Of a stretch of 64,000 nucleotides of DNA, positions 24,786 to 34,823 are shown in pieces. The stretch spans positions 1-64,000 of the forward strand of contig NZ_JAHUZB010000001.1 in assembly GCF_019218635.1 (NCBI RefSeq), given 5' to 3'. Within the stretch, counting starts at the first letter, position 1; each line of letters opens with the position of its first letter. The DNA is from Enterococcus alishanensis. GTDB taxonomy: Bacteria; Bacillota; Bacilli; Lactobacillales; Enterococcaceae. The position numbers and the translations under genes are program-made. The notes under the pieces were generated by a model, which made no database searches, was not told the origin of the DNA, and saw only the letters and a list, made by a program, of their open reading frames with translations.

Positions 24786-25922
24786 ATGATTTATTTTGAT
24801 AATAGTGCTACCACGCCGATTTATCCGCAAGCTTTAGATACATATGTAAAAACGAGTCAACGTATCATAGGAAATCCCTCAAGTTTACATGACTTGGGGA
24901 GTCAAGCGCATCGTTTACTGCAACAAGCTCGTAAACAAATTGCTGAATTAATTCAAGTCAAGCCACAAGAAATTTTCTTTACTAGTGGTGGGACAGAAGG
25001 GGACAACTGGGTCCTCAAAGGTACTGCGTGGGCCAAAAAAGATTTTGGTAATCATTTGATCATCTCCAGTGTTGAACATTCGGCTGTTAGAAATACGGCG
25101 GAACAATTAGCAACGCAAGGATTTGATGTCAGTGTTGTGCCGGTAGATTCATCTGGCCGCGTGGAGATTGCTGAATTGAAAAAATTGATTCGTCCAGAAA
25201 CTATTCTAGTATCAGTGATGGCCGTGAATAATGAAATGGGCGCGTTACAGCCGATTCAAGAAATTAGTGAGCTATTGGCAGATTTTCCAACCATTCACTT
25301 TCATGTTGATGCTGTGCAAGCTATTGGGAAAGTTGATCAAAGCTTGTGGCTAACACCACGGGTAGATTTTGCTACTTTTTCAGCCCATAAGTTTCATGGT
25401 CCTCGTGGTGTTGGTTTTAATTATTGGAAAACTGGCCGAAAATTAATGCCTTTAATTAATGGCGGCGGACAAGAAAATGGGCAACGCAGTGGTACCGAAA
25501 ATACACCGGGAATTGTTGCCATGAGTAAAGCGCTACGGATTCATTTAGAAAAAGTGTATCCAGATCATTTGAATAGCTTGCGTCAAGCTTTGAAAGCTGC
25601 ATTGAAGCGCTATGATAAAGTCACCGTTTTCTCGGGAGATGAACATGCCGCGCCCCATATCTTAACTTTTGGGATTAAAGATATTCGTGGGGAAGTATTG
25701 GTTCATGCTTTGGAGGAAAAACAAATTTTTGTTTCGACTACCAGTGCTTGTTCTAGCAAGAAAAAAGCTGATAGTTCAACCTTAGGCGCCATGAAGATTC
25801 CTCATGAATTGGCGACAACAGCAATTCGCGTCAGCTTAGATGAAAGCAATACGATGGCTGAAATAGAACAATTTATGGTGGTTTTCAATCATATCTACGA
25901 AAAATTCAACAAAATTAATTAG
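24786..25922 (+). CDS. Cysteine desulfurase (IscS/NifS family)
   Basis: 378-aa PLP enzyme. The N-terminal [15 protein letters not shown] is typical of the family. Lys202 in [11 protein letters not shown] binds PLP, and the catalytic Cys322 lies in [12 protein letters not shown]. It transfers sulfur from cysteine to acceptors. Its position directly before thiI (10 bases) points to 4-thiouridine tRNA modification or thiamin synthesis, as with the dedicated NifZ-ThiI pair of Bacillus. AAGGAAGG precedes the ATG. A consensus promoter lies just upstream. Confidence 0.92.
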   Translation: MIYFDNSATTPIYPQALDTYVKTSQRIIGNPSSLHDLGSQAHRLLQQARKQIAELIQVKPQEIFFTSGGTEGDNWVLKGTAWAKKDFGNHLIISSVEHSAVRNTAEQLATQGFDVSVVPVDSSGRVEIAELKKLIRPETILVSVMAVNNEMGALQPIQEISELLADFPTIHFHVDAVQAIGKVDQSLWLTPRVDFATFSAHKFHGPRGVGFNYWKTGRKLMPLINGGGQENGQRSGTENTPGIVAMSKALRIHLEKVYPDHLNSLRQALKAALKRYDKVTVFSGDEHAAPHILTFGIKDIRGEVLVHALEEKQIFVSTTSACSSKKKADSSTLGAMKIPHELATTAIRVSLDESNTMAEIEQFMVVFNHIYEKFNKIN

Positions 25923-25932
25923 GAGGATTCTC

Positions 25933-27147
25933 TTGCAATATACAGAAATTATGGTTCGTTACGGTGAACTATCAACAAAAGGAAAAAATCGCCGGAGTTT
26001 TATTATGCAATTGGCACAAAATGTTCGCGGTGCGCTTATTGAGTTTCCTGCTTTAAAAATTCATGCCGACCGTGATCGGATGCATTTAATTTTAAATGGA
26101 GAAGATTCTAACTTGGTGATTCCAAAGCTACAAAAAGTTTTTGGAATTCAAAATTTTTCTCCTAGTATCCGGGTTGAAAAAACACCGGAAGCATTAAGAG
26201 CAGTAGCAGAAGATATTATGCGAGAAATTTATACTGGTGAAGAAACTTTTAAAATCACAGCTAAAAGAAGTGATCATGGGTTTGAAATGAATACCCATGA
26301 TTTACAACAATTTTTAGGTCAAGCAGTCGTAGATGTTTTTCCAGATATCAAAGCTCAAATGAAACGACCAGATATTAATTTACGTGTGGAAATTCGTCGA
26401 GATGCAGCCTTTTTATCTTTTGCAACAATTAAAGGTGCAGGCGGGTTGCCAGTAGGAACTAGCGGTCGTGGAATGTTGATGTTGTCAGGTGGAATTGATT
26501 CGCCAGTGGCAGGATATTTAGCAATGAAACGTGGTGTCGAAATTGAAGCAGTCCATTTTGCATCGCCACCGTATACCAGCGAACAAGCTTTACAAAAGGC
26601 CAAAGATTTAACAGAAAAACTAACACCATATGTTGGTAGCATCCAATTTATTGAAGTTCCTTTTACAGAAATTCAAGAAGAAATTAAAAAACATACACCC
26701 AAAGGTTACTGGATGACCATTACCCGTCGTATGATGTTGCGAATAACGGATGCCATTCGTGAAATGCGAAAAGGTTTAGTAATTATCAACGGTGAATCGC
26801 TAGGTCAAGTAGCTTCTCAGACATTACACAGCATGTTGGCAATTAATGAAGTGACGACGACACCGATTATTCGTCCAGTGGTAACAATGGATAAAACAGA
26901 AATTATCGAATTAGCCGAAAAAATCGATACTTTTGAGTTAGCAATCCAACCTTTTGAAGATTGCTGTACGATTTTTGCACCGCCACAACCAAAAACCCGA
27001 CCAAAACTTGATAAAGTCCAAGCATTAGAGACCCGCTTAGATATTGAAGGAATGATAGCTCGTGCGTTAACTGGTTTAAAAATAGAAGCCATCACACCAG
27101 AGAAGAGTCAGCAAGAAATGGTTGATGCCTTTGCTGATTTATTATAA
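25933..27147 (+). CDS. thiI: tRNA 4-thiouridine synthase ThiI
   Basis: 404-aa protein. It has an N-terminal ferredoxin-like/THUMP region (about 60-165, [16 protein letters not shown]) and a PP-loop ATPase domain with [17 protein letters not shown] (about 182). The length ends soon after the ATPase domain, so the C-terminal rhodanese domain of enteric ThiI is missing, as is usual in Firmicutes. It thiolates U8 of tRNA using sulfur from the cysteine desulfurase. The TTG at 25933 is 6 bases after AGGAGG (25921-25926), which overlaps the upstream stop codon. Confidence 0.93.
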   Translation: MQYTEIMVRYGELSTKGKNRRSFIMQLAQNVRGALIEFPALKIHADRDRMHLILNGEDSNLVIPKLQKVFGIQNFSPSIRVEKTPEALRAVAEDIMREIYTGEETFKITAKRSDHGFEMNTHDLQQFLGQAVVDVFPDIKAQMKRPDINLRVEIRRDAAFLSFATIKGAGGLPVGTSGRGMLMLSGGIDSPVAGYLAMKRGVEIEAVHFASPPYTSEQALQKAKDLTEKLTPYVGSIQFIEVPFTEIQEEIKKHTPKGYWMTITRRMMLRITDAIREMRKGLVIINGESLGQVASQTLHSMLAINEVTTTPIIRPVVTMDKTEIIELAEKIDTFELAIQPFEDCCTIFAPPQPKTRPKLDKVQALETRLDIEGMIARALTGLKIEAITPEKSQQEMVDAFADLL

Positions 27148-27157
27148 AAAGTTTTTG

Positions 27158-27188
27158 CCATCAAATTTTCGTAATTTGATGGTTTTTT
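27158..27188 (+). terminator. Terminator of iscS-thiI
   Basis: A 10-bp perfect stem CCATCAAATT (27158-27167) / AATTTGATGG (27173-27182) with loop TTCGT, then T6. Confidence 0.88.
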
Positions 27189-27203
27189 TATTTGAAATCT
27201 TAT

Positions 27204-27232
27204 TTGTAACGATTCTTGATACATGTTATGAT
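27204..27232 (+). promoter_or_regulatory. Promoter of rex
   Basis: TTGTAA (27204-27209), a 17-base spacer and TATGAT (27227-27232). The spacer contains TTGATACATG, but I do not see a full Rex box here. Confidence 0.65.
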
Positions 27233-27266
27233 AATATGTGAAAACAATAACAAGGAGTGGATTGAA

Positions 27267-27914
27267 ATGGAAAAAATGAAGGAAAAACCTGCAATTTCAA
27301 AAGCCACTACGAAAAGACTCTCTTTATATTTACGTTGCTTAAAGGAATTAAATGCAAAAAATATTACCCGAATAAAATCCTCTGAATTGGCAAATCTGAC
27401 GCAAGTGGGCTCTGCAACAATTCGACGAGATTTTTCCCATTTTGGTGAGTTAGGTCGCAGTGGTTATGGTTATAATGTAAAAGATTTGATCACCGTTTTT
27501 AGTGGTATTTTAGATACGAAAGAAGAAAAAAAGATTGCATTGATTGGTGTGGGTAATCTTGGTCAAGCATTGCTAAAAAATAATTTCCGCAGAAATGATA
27601 ATTTGAATATTGTTTGTGCATTTGATAACGACCCTAATAAAATCGGTCAAATTATTGATGGTTTTTTGGTCCATGATTTATCAGAGTTACCGGAAGTTTT
27701 TGTCAAAGAAAATATTCAAGTGGCAATTTCAACCGTGCCAAGTCGGTATGCGCAAGAAGCGATTGATATTGTTGTTAAAAACGGTGTAACAGCAATTTTA
27801 AATTTTGCTCCTGATCCTTTAAATGTGCCAGAAAATGTTAATATTCGCTATATTGATTTGACTTCGGAGCTACAGTCGTTAATTTATTTCGATGAAATGG
27901 TCAATCCCAGCTAG
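27267..27914 (+). CDS. rex: Redox-sensing transcriptional repressor Rex
   Basis: 215-aa repressor. The N-terminal winged helix (about 10-80) includes SELANLTQVGSATIRRDFSHFGELGRSGYGY. A Rossmann domain follows with IGVGNLGQALL for NAD(H), and FAPDPLNVPENVNIRYIDLT leads to the C-terminal swap helix. Rex represses fermentative and respiratory genes when NAD+/NADH is high. The ATG at 27267 has AAGGAG upstream; an in-frame ATG 51 bases earlier overlaps the promoter region and lacks a site. It is a single-gene unit. Confidence 0.95.
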   Translation: MEKMKEKPAISKATTKRLSLYLRCLKELNAKNITRIKSSELANLTQVGSATIRRDFSHFGELGRSGYGYNVKDLITVFSGILDTKEEKKIALIGVGNLGQALLKNNFRRNDNLNIVCAFDNDPNKIGQIIDGFLVHDLSELPEVFVKENIQVAISTVPSRYAQEAIDIVVKNGVTAILNFAPDPLNVPENVNIRYIDLTSELQSLIYFDEMVNPS

Positions 27915-27921
27915 CTTGGTC

Positions 27922-27950
27922 TTTACAAGTTGTATACTTCATTGTAGAAT
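27922..27950 (+). promoter_or_regulatory. Promoter of the valS T-box leader
   Basis: TTTACA (27922-27927), a 17-base spacer and TAGAAT (27945-27950). It places transcription start near 27957, at the T-box leader. Confidence 0.7.
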
Positions 27951-27956
27951 TGGTCA

Positions 27957-28181
27957 TACGATGATCAAGAGGAGTACGACTGTACGCTTTTCAGAGAGAA
28001 AATGCCTGGCTGAAACATTTTCAAAGACAGTTGGAAGGTAGCTTGTGAGTAAATTGGCTGAAATTAGTAGGCTGATTCGCGTCATGACCGTTAACTCATG
28101 TCAAAGAGGCAGCAAGTCTGCAAATTAGGTGGTACCGCGTAAATTACGTCCTAAAACATTTCGATGTTTTAGGGCTTTTTT
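27957..28181 (+). promoter_or_regulatory. T-box leader (tRNA-Val sensing) with terminator, upstream of valS
   Basis: The T-box sequence TTAGGTGGTACCGCG is at 28125-28139. The CAGAGAG bulge motif of stem I lies near 27991. A plausible specifier triplet GTA (Val codon) is at 28038-28040 in GGAAGGTAGC. The terminator CCTAAAACAT-TTCG-ATGTTTTAGG (28150-28173) with T6 (28176-28181) ends the leader. Uncharged tRNA-Val should stabilise the antiterminator and allow valS transcription. The specifier is assigned from context, not from a folded model. Confidence 0.9.
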
Positions 28182-28210
28182 GTTTGATCAGAAAAAAAGG
28201 AGCGATTAAT

Positions 28211-30856
28211 ATGACAGAAGAAAATAATTTAGCGACAAAGTTTGATCCACAAGCAGTGGAAGCGGGTCGTTATCAAAAATGGCTAGACCAAGATTTATTT
28301 AAACCATCAGAAAACCCCGATGCAAAACCTTATTCAATTGTGATTCCACCGCCAAACGTAACCGGGAAATTACATTTAGGACACGCTTGGGATACAACCT
28401 TACAAGATATGATTATTCGTCAAAAAAGAATGCAAGGCTTTGATACTTTATGGCTTCCTGGGATGGACCATGCCGGGATTGCAACCCAAGCCAAAGTAGA
28501 AGAAAAACTTAAAGAACAAGGTGTCTCTCGTTATGACTTAGGTCGGGAAAAATTTGTGGAACAAGTCTGGGATTGGAAAGAAGAATATGCCGGCCATATT
28601 CGGGAACAATGGGCCAAGCTTGGTTTATCATTGGATTATAAACGGGAACGTTTTACTCTTGATGATGGCTTATCTGACGCCGTTAAAAAAGTTTTCGTTT
28701 CACTGTACGAAAAAGATTTAATCTATCGCGGAGAATATATTATTAACTGGGACCCACAAGCGCGGACAGCTTTATCTGATATTGAAGTTATTCATAAAGA
28801 TTTAGAAGGTGCGTTTTATCATGTATCGTATCCGTTAACTGACGGCAGCGGTGTATTAGAAATTGCGACAACTCGACCAGAAACAATGTTAGGGGATACT
28901 GCGATTGCAGTTCATCCTGACGATGACAGATACAAAAATTTAATTGGTAAAACAGCAATCCTACCGTTAGTAGATAAAGAAATTCCAATTATTGCCGATA
29001 GCTATGTGGATATGGATTTTGGTACTGGGGCAGTAAAAATCACTCCTGCTCATGATCCGAATGACTTTGAGATTGGTAACCGTCATGATTTACCACGAGT
29101 AAATGTAATGAATGACGATGGTAGTATGAATGATTTAGCTGGCAAATATGCTGGCATGGATCGTTTTGCTGCCCGAAAAATGATTGTTGCTGACTTGAAG
29201 GAAATGGGTCGACTAATCAAAGTTGAAAAAATGACTCATAGTGTTGGTCATTCTGAACGTAGTGGTGCGGTAGTTGAACCAAGATTATCGACACAATGGT
29301 TTGTAAAAATGGAGCCTTTAGCAAAGGAAGCCATCGACAATCAAAAAACAGAAGATGCAGTTAAATTTTTCCCTGAACGTTTCAATCAAACCTTCCTATC
29401 TTGGATGGACAATGTCCATGACTGGGTAATTTCTCGTCAGCTTTGGTGGGGACATCGGATTCCAGCTTGGTATCATAAAGAAACTGGTGAAATGTATGTT
29501 GGGATGGAAGCACCCAAAGATGCTGAAAACTGGGAACAGGATCCAGATGTATTAGATACTTGGTTTTCTTCGGCTTTATGGCCATTTTCAACAATGGGTT
29601 GGCCTGATACTGAGGCTGCTGATTTCAAACGCTATTTCCCAACCAATACATTGGTGACTGGTTACGATATTATTTTCTTCTGGGTAAGTCGCATGATTTT
29701 CCAAAGTTTGGCATTTACTGAAGAACGCCCCTTTGAAAATGTTTTGATTCATGGTTTGATTCGTGATGAACAAGGCCGCAAAATGAGTAAGTCACTAGGT
29801 AACGGAATTGATCCGATGGACGTGATTGAAAAATATGGTGCTGACGCTTTACGTTGGTTCTTATCTAATGGTTCAGCGCCTGGACAAGATGTGCGTTTTA
29901 GTTATGAAAAAATGGATGCGGCTTGGAATTTCATTAATAAAATTTGGAATGCTTCTCGTTTTGTCCTGATGAATGTAGAAGGCATGACTGTTGAAGAAAT
30001 TGATTTAACCGGTGAAAAAACAGTAGCTGATCGTTGGATTTTAACTCGTTTGAACCAAACAGTTGAAAAAGTAACGAATTTGTTTGACCAATTTGAATTT
30101 GGTGAAGCAGGTCGTCAATTGTACAATTTTGTGTGGGACGATTTTTGTGACTGGTACATTGAAATGAGTAAAGAAGTTTTATATGGTGAAGATGATGCTT
30201 CTAAGAAAACCAACAAGAGCATTTTAGTTTATGTCTTAGATCAAACATTACGTCTTTTACACCCAATTATGCCATTTGTGACAGAAGAAATTTGGGGCAA
30301 GATTCCGCATTCAGGTGAATCATTAGTAGTCGCTGAATATCCTGTGGTTCATCCAGAATACGATGATGCCGATGCGGCCAAAGGAATGGAAGTCTTAAAA
30401 GAAGTGATTCGTTCAGTACGGAATATTCGAGCTGAAGTAAATACACCTTTATCAAAACCAATTACTTTGTTAATTAAAACTAATGACCCAGCAATTGATA
30501 CATTCTTAGTGGAAAATACTAATTATATCGAACGCTTCTGTAATCCAGAAGAATTGACGATTTCGGCCGATATTATTGCGCCAGATTTGGCGATGTCTGC
30601 GGTGTTAACCGGTGCGGAAATCTATCTTCCTTTAGCTGGTTTGATTAATATTGATGAAGAAATCAAACGTTTAGAAAAAGAATTGGCAAAATGGACCAGT
30701 GAAGTGAAACGGGTGCAAGGTAAACTAGCCAATGAACGCTTTGTTGCTAATGCGCCAGAAAAAGTTGTGGCTGAAGAAAAAGCCAAAGAAAAAGATTATT
30801 TAGAAAAACAAGCAGCTGTAAGTGAACGAATCGAAAGTTTACGAACAATTGGATAA
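28211..30856 (+). CDS. valS: Valyl-tRNA synthetase
   Basis: 881-aa class I synthetase that charges tRNA-Val. It carries the HIGH signature within [15 protein letters not shown], the CP1 editing domain (about 190-350, [19 protein letters not shown]), the KMSKS signature in [11 protein letters not shown], an anticodon-binding helix bundle and a C-terminal coiled-coil arm (about 815-880, [18 protein letters not shown]). The ATG at 28211 has AAAAGGAG upstream. The earlier in-frame codon at 28184 is next to the leader terminator. Expression is governed by the T-box leader. Confidence 0.97.
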   Translation: MTEENNLATKFDPQAVEAGRYQKWLDQDLFKPSENPDAKPYSIVIPPPNVTGKLHLGHAWDTTLQDMIIRQKRMQGFDTLWLPGMDHAGIATQAKVEEKLKEQGVSRYDLGREKFVEQVWDWKEEYAGHIREQWAKLGLSLDYKRERFTLDDGLSDAVKKVFVSLYEKDLIYRGEYIINWDPQARTALSDIEVIHKDLEGAFYHVSYPLTDGSGVLEIATTRPETMLGDTAIAVHPDDDRYKNLIGKTAILPLVDKEIPIIADSYVDMDFGTGAVKITPAHDPNDFEIGNRHDLPRVNVMNDDGSMNDLAGKYAGMDRFAARKMIVADLKEMGRLIKVEKMTHSVGHSERSGAVVEPRLSTQWFVKMEPLAKEAIDNQKTEDAVKFFPERFNQTFLSWMDNVHDWVISRQLWWGHRIPAWYHKETGEMYVGMEAPKDAENWEQDPDVLDTWFSSALWPFSTMGWPDTEAADFKRYFPTNTLVTGYDIIFFWVSRMIFQSLAFTEERPFENVLIHGLIRDEQGRKMSKSLGNGIDPMDVIEKYGADALRWFLSNGSAPGQDVRFSYEKMDAAWNFINKIWNASRFVLMNVEGMTVEEIDLTGEKTVADRWILTRLNQTVEKVTNLFDQFEFGEAGRQLYNFVWDDFCDWYIEMSKEVLYGEDDASKKTNKSILVYVLDQTLRLLHPIMPFVTEEIWGKIPHSGESLVVAEYPVVHPEYDDADAAKGMEVLKEVIRSVRNIRAEVNTPLSKPITLLIKTNDPAIDTFLVENTNYIERFCNPEELTISADIIAPDLAMSAVLTGAEIYLPLAGLINIDEEIKRLEKELAKWTSEVKRVQGKLANERFVANAPEKVVAEEKAKEKDYLEKQAAVSERIESLRTIG

Positions 30857-30863
30857 ATAAGCG

Positions 30864-30891
30864 AAGGATTTGCGTAAAGCAAATCCTTTTT
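30864..30891 (+). terminator. Terminator of valS
   Basis: A 10-bp stem AAGGATTTGC (30864-30873) / GCAAATCCTT (30879-30888) and T5. Confidence 0.85.
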
Positions 30892-30905
30892 CTATTGAAC
30901 ATTTC

Positions 30906-30914
30906 TGCTATACT
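30906..30914 (+). promoter_or_regulatory. Extended -10 promoter of folC
   Basis: TGC-TATACT (30906-30914) just after the valS terminator, with no strong -35. Confidence 0.5.
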
Positions 30915-30933
30915 GAAGATGAGGTGAGTCAGA

Positions 30934-32250
30934 TTGACAATAGAAGAAGCGATTGCTTGGATTCATAATCGGGTAAAATTTGGACAACGACCTGGGTTAG
31001 AAAGAGTGCAAGCTTTATTAGATAAGGTAGGAAATCCTGAAAAAAAAGTTCCCGTGATTCATATCGCCGGTACAAATGGCAAAGGTTCTACTGTTACTTA
31101 TTTACGGAATATGTTAGGGGCAACAGGGGTTACCGTGGGGAGTTTTACATCTCCTTATATTACTAGTTTCAACGAACGGATTGCGATTGATAATCAGCCG
31201 ATTGTCAATGAGGATTTGATTACTTTAGTCGAAAAATATCAACCACTAGTCGCTGAATTGGATGTGCAGCCAGAGATCCAAGGAATCACCGAGTTTGAAG
31301 TAATTACCGCAATGATGTTGGATTATTTTTTGGAAAAACAAGTCGATGTGGCGATTGTAGAAGTCGGTTTAGGTGGTTTGTTAGATTCTACTAATGTGGT
31401 GTCTCCGATTTTAACCGCAATTACAACGATTGGTTATGACCATATGGATGTTCTAGGAAATACTTTGGAAAAAATCGCTGCCCAAAAAGCGGGAATTATT
31501 AAATCTCAGATTCCAGTCGTGACTGGAAATATTCCAACCGAAGCGTTAACTGTGATTGAAGAGTTTGCTAAAAAGAATCAAGCCCCCCTTTATCAGTATC
31601 AAAAAGAATATCAAGTGGAATATTTACGACCAGATAACCAATGGGGTGAACAATTTAATTATCTTGATGGTGCAGGAAAAATAAACCGTTTGAAGGTTCC
31701 CTTGTTAGGTCGGCACCAAGTGGAAAATGCTGGTTTAGCGATTCAACTTTATCATTTATATTGCCAGCTAAAGAATCTCCCTTTTATAGAAAAAAATATC
31801 CAAACTGGTTTGGCGCAAACTAGCTGGCCTGGTCGGATGGAAAAGATCAGCGATGAACCACTAGTCATTTTGGACGGTGCCCATAATAGTCACGCGATTG
31901 AACGATTAGTGGAAAATATTCAAACTGAATTTCGAGGCTTTAATATAAAAATTTTATTTTCAGCTTTAGAAACCAAAGATGTTGATGAAATGTTAAATTT
32001 ACTAGCGAAAATTCCTCGTTCCAGAGTGTATCTAACTACTTTTGAATATCCAAAAGCCTTAGATTTGAGTCGTTATGCCAAATTTAACAACAAGAATTTC
32101 TCAGTCGTTTCATTGTGGCAATTTGGTTTAGCTGAATTGTTGGAGGATATGGAAGAAGGCGACTTATTGCTAGTCACTGGATCATTGTATTTTATCTCGC
32201 AAGTGCGGGAATTATTAATAAATTTAGGAGGCGCAGATGAAGAAATTTAA
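30934..32250 (+). CDS. folC: Folylpolyglutamate synthase / dihydrofolate synthase
   Basis: 438-aa Mur-ligase-family enzyme that adds glutamate to folates. The ATP loop is HIAGTNGKGSTVTYL (about 47-61). The folate/Mg loop includes SFTSPYITSFNERI, and the C-terminal domain has LDGAHNSHAIERL. The start is TTG at 30934, 6 bases after GAGGTGA (30921-30927). The 3' end overlaps the next HAD gene by 14 bases, so the two are translationally coupled. Confidence 0.93.
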   Translation: MTIEEAIAWIHNRVKFGQRPGLERVQALLDKVGNPEKKVPVIHIAGTNGKGSTVTYLRNMLGATGVTVGSFTSPYITSFNERIAIDNQPIVNEDLITLVEKYQPLVAELDVQPEIQGITEFEVITAMMLDYFLEKQVDVAIVEVGLGGLLDSTNVVSPILTAITTIGYDHMDVLGNTLEKIAAQKAGIIKSQIPVVTGNIPTEALTVIEEFAKKNQAPLYQYQKEYQVEYLRPDNQWGEQFNYLDGAGKINRLKVPLLGRHQVENAGLAIQLYHLYCQLKNLPFIEKNIQTGLAQTSWPGRMEKISDEPLVILDGAHNSHAIERLVENIQTEFRGFNIKILFSALETKDVDEMLNLLAKIPRSRVYLTTFEYPKALDLSRYAKFNNKNFSVVSLWQFGLAELLEDMEEGDLLLVTGSLYFISQVRELLINLGGADEEI

Positions 32251-32896
32251 CGGAGTAATATTTGATATGGACGGTTTATTGTTTGATACGGAGACGATTT
32301 ATTATGAGACGCAACAAGTTGCTGCTGATCAATTTGGTTTGCCTTTTGATAAGAATATCTATAATCGTTATATCGGTATTAGCGATGAAGAAGTCTGGGA
32401 AGATTTGCATAAAGTCTATGCCCAACATGGCAAAGAAGTGGTCAATGCTTTCATCGAAAAAAGTTGGGGCGATGCCAAAGAACTTTTCTTTGCTGGAAAA
32501 GTTGAATTAAAGCCAGGTGTAATTGAATTGTTGGATTATTTAACAGAACAAGAAATTCCTAAGATTGTGGCTTCCAGCAATGTACGATCAGTGATTGAAT
32601 CTCTGCTAGAGCATGCGCAGATTCGCGATTATTTTGTTGATATTGTGTCAGCAGATGATGTTAGTTATGCTAAACCAGATCCTGAAATTTTCTTGAATGC
32701 CTTGGGAAAATTAGGGACAGATGCAGCTAAGACCTTAGTTTTGGAAGATTCAAAAAATGGAATCTTAGCAGCCAATAGCGCCAATATTCCAGTAATTATG
32801 GTGCCAGATTTAATTCCACCAACGGAAGAATTAGCTGAAAAGACCTTAGAAGTCTTACCAAGTTTGCATGAAGTGATCACCTATTTGAAAAATTAA
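32237..32896 (+). CDS. HAD-IA hydrolase, beta-phosphoglucomutase-like
   Basis: 219-aa HAD phosphatase or mutase-like protein. Motif I is FDMDGLLFDTE (9-19), motif II is ASSN and motif III/IV is AKPDPEIFLNAL then LVLEDSKNGILAA. The subfamily includes beta-phosphoglucomutase and YhcW-type phosphatases; no substrate can be assigned. GGAGGCGCAG precedes the ATG inside the end of folC. A hairpin that also covers the radC ribosome binding site follows. Confidence 0.85.
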   Translation: MKKFNGVIFDMDGLLFDTETIYYETQQVAADQFGLPFDKNIYNRYIGISDEEVWEDLHKVYAQHGKEVVNAFIEKSWGDAKELFFAGKVELKPGVIELLDYLTEQEIPKIVASSNVRSVIESLLEHAQIRDYFVDIVSADDVSYAKPDPEIFLNALGKLGTDAAKTLVLEDSKNGILAANSANIPVIMVPDLIPPTEELAEKTLEVLPSLHEVITYLKN

Positions 32897-32902
32897 ACAG
32901 TT

Positions 32903-32944
32903 CCTCTTCTGCGTACTTTATTAAAGACGTAGAGGAGGTTTTTT
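32903..32944 (+). terminator. Terminator whose 3' arm contains the radC ribosome binding site
   Basis: CCTCTTCTGCGT (32903-32914) pairs with ACGTAGAGGAGG (32927-32938, with wobble pairs), followed by T6 (32939-32944). The 3' arm is the radC AGAGGAGG site, and radC starts at 32946. Read-through transcripts would therefore have their ribosome binding site sequestered. Confidence 0.65.
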
Positions 32945-32945
32945 G

Positions 32946-33632
32946 ATGGCAAAATTTTTACTGAAAGAACTACCAGAAAGCTCATGGCCGAGAGAACGTT
33001 TGATTGAAGTGGGCGAACGCTATTTAACGGATCAAGAATTATTAGCAATTATTTTGCGAAGTGGCTCAAGAGATCAAAATGTGATGGATTTGGCAGGCGA
33101 AATTTTACGAGAAATCCCAGACTTATATCAGCTAAAACAAGCAAGTATTACGGAATTAATGAAATTTAAAGGGGTCGGAAAGGCTAAAGCGGTGGAATTA
33201 AAGGCTGTTATGGAATTTGGTTTTCGGATCAATCGCTCCTTACAGCCTAAACTAGGTAAAGCCCAATCGAGTTTTGCAATGGGTCAGCTTTTTATTAATG
33301 AGTTAAAAGATTTCCAGCAAGAACACTTAATGGCGTTGTATCTCAATACTAAAAATGAAATCATTTGTCAAAAAACTATTTTTATTGGTTCGTTGAATCA
33401 ATCGATTGCCCATCCAAGAGAAATATTTCGTGAAGCAGTCAAAATAAGTGCAGCAAAAATTTGTTTGGCTCACAATCATCCCTCTGGAAATCCTACACCA
33501 TCTCAGAATGATTTGGCATTTACTAAACGGGTTCGGCAATGTGGAGAACTGATTGGGATTGAGATTTTGGATCATATTATTGTAGGAGACTTAAAATATT
33601 TTAGTTTACGTGAAGAAAATTATTGGGAATGA
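32946..33632 (+). CDS. radC: RadC family DNA repair-associated protein (JAMM/MPN domain)
   Basis: 228-aa protein. The N-terminal helix-hairpin-helix region has LMKFKGVGKAKAVELKAV. The C-terminal JAMM metal-binding motif is HNHPSGNPTPSQND, complete with both His and the Asp. The exact biochemical role of RadC is unresolved. The ATG at 32946 is 7 bases after GAGGAGG; the in-frame TTG at 32943 is within the T tract. Its upstream signals are a combined terminator and ribosome binding site, so it may be expressed mainly from its own promoter, which I could not locate. Confidence 0.92.
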   Translation: MAKFLLKELPESSWPRERLIEVGERYLTDQELLAIILRSGSRDQNVMDLAGEILREIPDLYQLKQASITELMKFKGVGKAKAVELKAVMEFGFRINRSLQPKLGKAQSSFAMGQLFINELKDFQQEHLMALYLNTKNEIICQKTIFIGSLNQSIAHPREIFREAVKISAAKICLAHNHPSGNPTPSQNDLAFTKRVRQCGELIGIEILDHIIVGDLKYFSLREENYWE

Positions 33633-33674
33633 TTGATGACAGCCCTTGCAATGTCATAATAGAAAATGTTAAAC

Positions 33675-33789
33675 TATAAATGTAATTTTTTGTTTGGTTT
33701 GGATGAGAGTTGGTATACAGGTATTACCTCTATCGTACACGGGCAAACTTTACAATCATTAGTGCTTTAGCACGAGGAGGATATTATTC
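33675..33789 (+). promoter_or_regulatory. Promoter -10 and long 5' leader of the cold shock gene
   Basis: A TATAAA -10 candidate (33675-33680) precedes a leader of about 100 bases. The leader contains GTGC-TTTA-GCAC just before the GAGGAGG ribosome binding site and other short inverted repeats. Long structured leaders are usual for cold shock genes and can act as thermosensors. Confidence 0.45.
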
Positions 33790-33990
33790 ATGGAACAAGG
33801 TACAGTAAAATGGTTTAACGCAGAAAAAGGTTTTGGTTTTATCACTCGCGAAGACGGTAGCGATGTATTCGTACATTTCTCAGCTATCCAAGGCGACGGT
33901 TTCAAAACTTTAGAAGAAGGTCAAGCAGTAACATTCGACGTTGAAGATAGCGATCGCGGACCTCAAGCAACTAACGTTAACAAAGCATAA
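33790..33990 (+). CDS. Cold shock protein (CspA family)
   Basis: 66-aa single cold-shock domain, full family length. RNP1 is KGFGFITRE (15-23), RNP2 is VFVHFSAI (27-34), and the C-terminus is [10 protein letters not shown]. It binds single-stranded RNA/DNA and melts mRNA structure. GAGGAGG lies before the ATG at 33790. It is a single-gene unit with a shared terminator. Confidence 0.96.
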   Translation: MEQGTVKWFNAEKGFGFITREDGSDVFVHFSAIQGDGFKTLEEGQAVTFDVEDSDRGPQATNVNKA

Positions 33991-34004
33991 TTTAATGCAA
34001 TCAA

Positions 34005-34035
34005 AAAACCTTAGGAATTTTCCTAAGGTTTTTTT
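34005..34035. terminator. Bidirectional terminator between csp and the TetR gene
   Basis: CCTTAGGA (34009-34016) pairs with TCCTAAGG (34021-34028), flanked by A and T runs on both sides. Confidence 0.88.
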
Positions 34036-34546
34036 AATTGCTCAATAAAAGTTTGATCAATTCTTGGCTACGTTCGTCGCAGTTGGCATAATATCTGTCT
34101 TGGCCAGCTAAAGCAGCTTTACCAATGATATATTGCCAATATAAATCAAATGCTTGCGTATTATCATAAGAATGCTTTAAATCTAGCTGATCAAAGTATT
34201 TTTTAGTGGCCTCTTTGATTTGAATCATTGTTTCATTATCTTGTAAAAAGAAACGTTGAAATTCCTCAGGATAATCAAGGCTGTAATCAACAATTACATT
34301 TGTTAGTTGATCTAAAGAATTTGGTAGGTGATCATCTAAAAAATCAGTGTATTTAGCTAAAACACGACTGGTTAGCACTGTTTTTAATTCGGATAAATTT
34401 TCAAACTCGCGATAAATTGGTTGTGTGGAGCAAGGAATCTGCTGAGCAATATTACGAGCATGAAACTTTTTGAAACCATCTTTGATAATTAATTTGTATG
34501 CGCCATCAATAATATGATTTCGTTGCACACGTTTGGTCCTTACCAT
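34034..34546 (-). CDS. TetR/AcrR-family transcriptional regulator
   Basis: 170-aa regulator. The N-terminal TetR helix-turn-helix is at about 8-50, IIDGAYKLIIKDGFKKFHAR then IPCSTQPIYREFENLSELK. The C-terminal ligand-binding region is alpha-helical with no recognised motif. The ATG at 34546 is about 9 bases from GGAGATG on the minus strand; an in-frame TTG at 34552 is too close. No obvious target gene is adjacent, since the neighbours are csp and rnjA. A good promoter lies at 34626-34654. Confidence 0.8.
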   Translation of the reverse strand: MVRTKRVQRNHIIDGAYKLIIKDGFKKFHARNIAQQIPCSTQPIYREFENLSELKTVLTSRVLAKYTDFLDDHLPNSLDQLTNVIVDYSLDYPEEFQRFFLQDNETMIQIKEATKKYFDQLDLKHSYDNTQAFDLYWQYIIGKAALAGQDRYYANCDERSQELIKLLLSN

Positions 34547-34625
34547 GAACAATCATCTCCTAAACTTTTCTAGAATAATTCAAAAAAATAACAAGATTAT
34601 GAAATCTATCTCATTCTTATTTTTT

Positions 34626-34654
34626 ATTCTCTAATTTTTTTTGCAATTTGTCAA
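34626..34654 (-). promoter_or_regulatory. Promoter of the TetR gene
   Basis: On the minus strand a consensus TTGACA (34649-34654), a 17-base spacer and GAGAAT (34626-34631). A perfect palindrome CTGATTAATCAG (34705-34716) lies about 50 bases upstream. Confidence 0.6.
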
Positions 34655-34787
34655 TAAAGTTTTCAATGAATTAAAGATAAAAATTGCGTAGTGTAGTTAA
34701 TTTACTGATTAATCAGCAGATATCCTACAATAAAATAAAGGATCGCGTAGTAGATCAGAGTTTTTTAAAAATATCAAAAAACAAATA

Positions 34788-34823
34788 AAAAACACTAGTG
34801 CTTGATAGCAATCAGTGTTTTTT
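34788..34823 (-). terminator. Terminator of rpoY-rnjA
   Basis: On the minus strand AAAACACT ... AGTGTTTT form a stem around a loop of about 20 bases, followed by TTTTTT. It lies about 10 bases after the rnjA stop. Confidence 0.65.
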
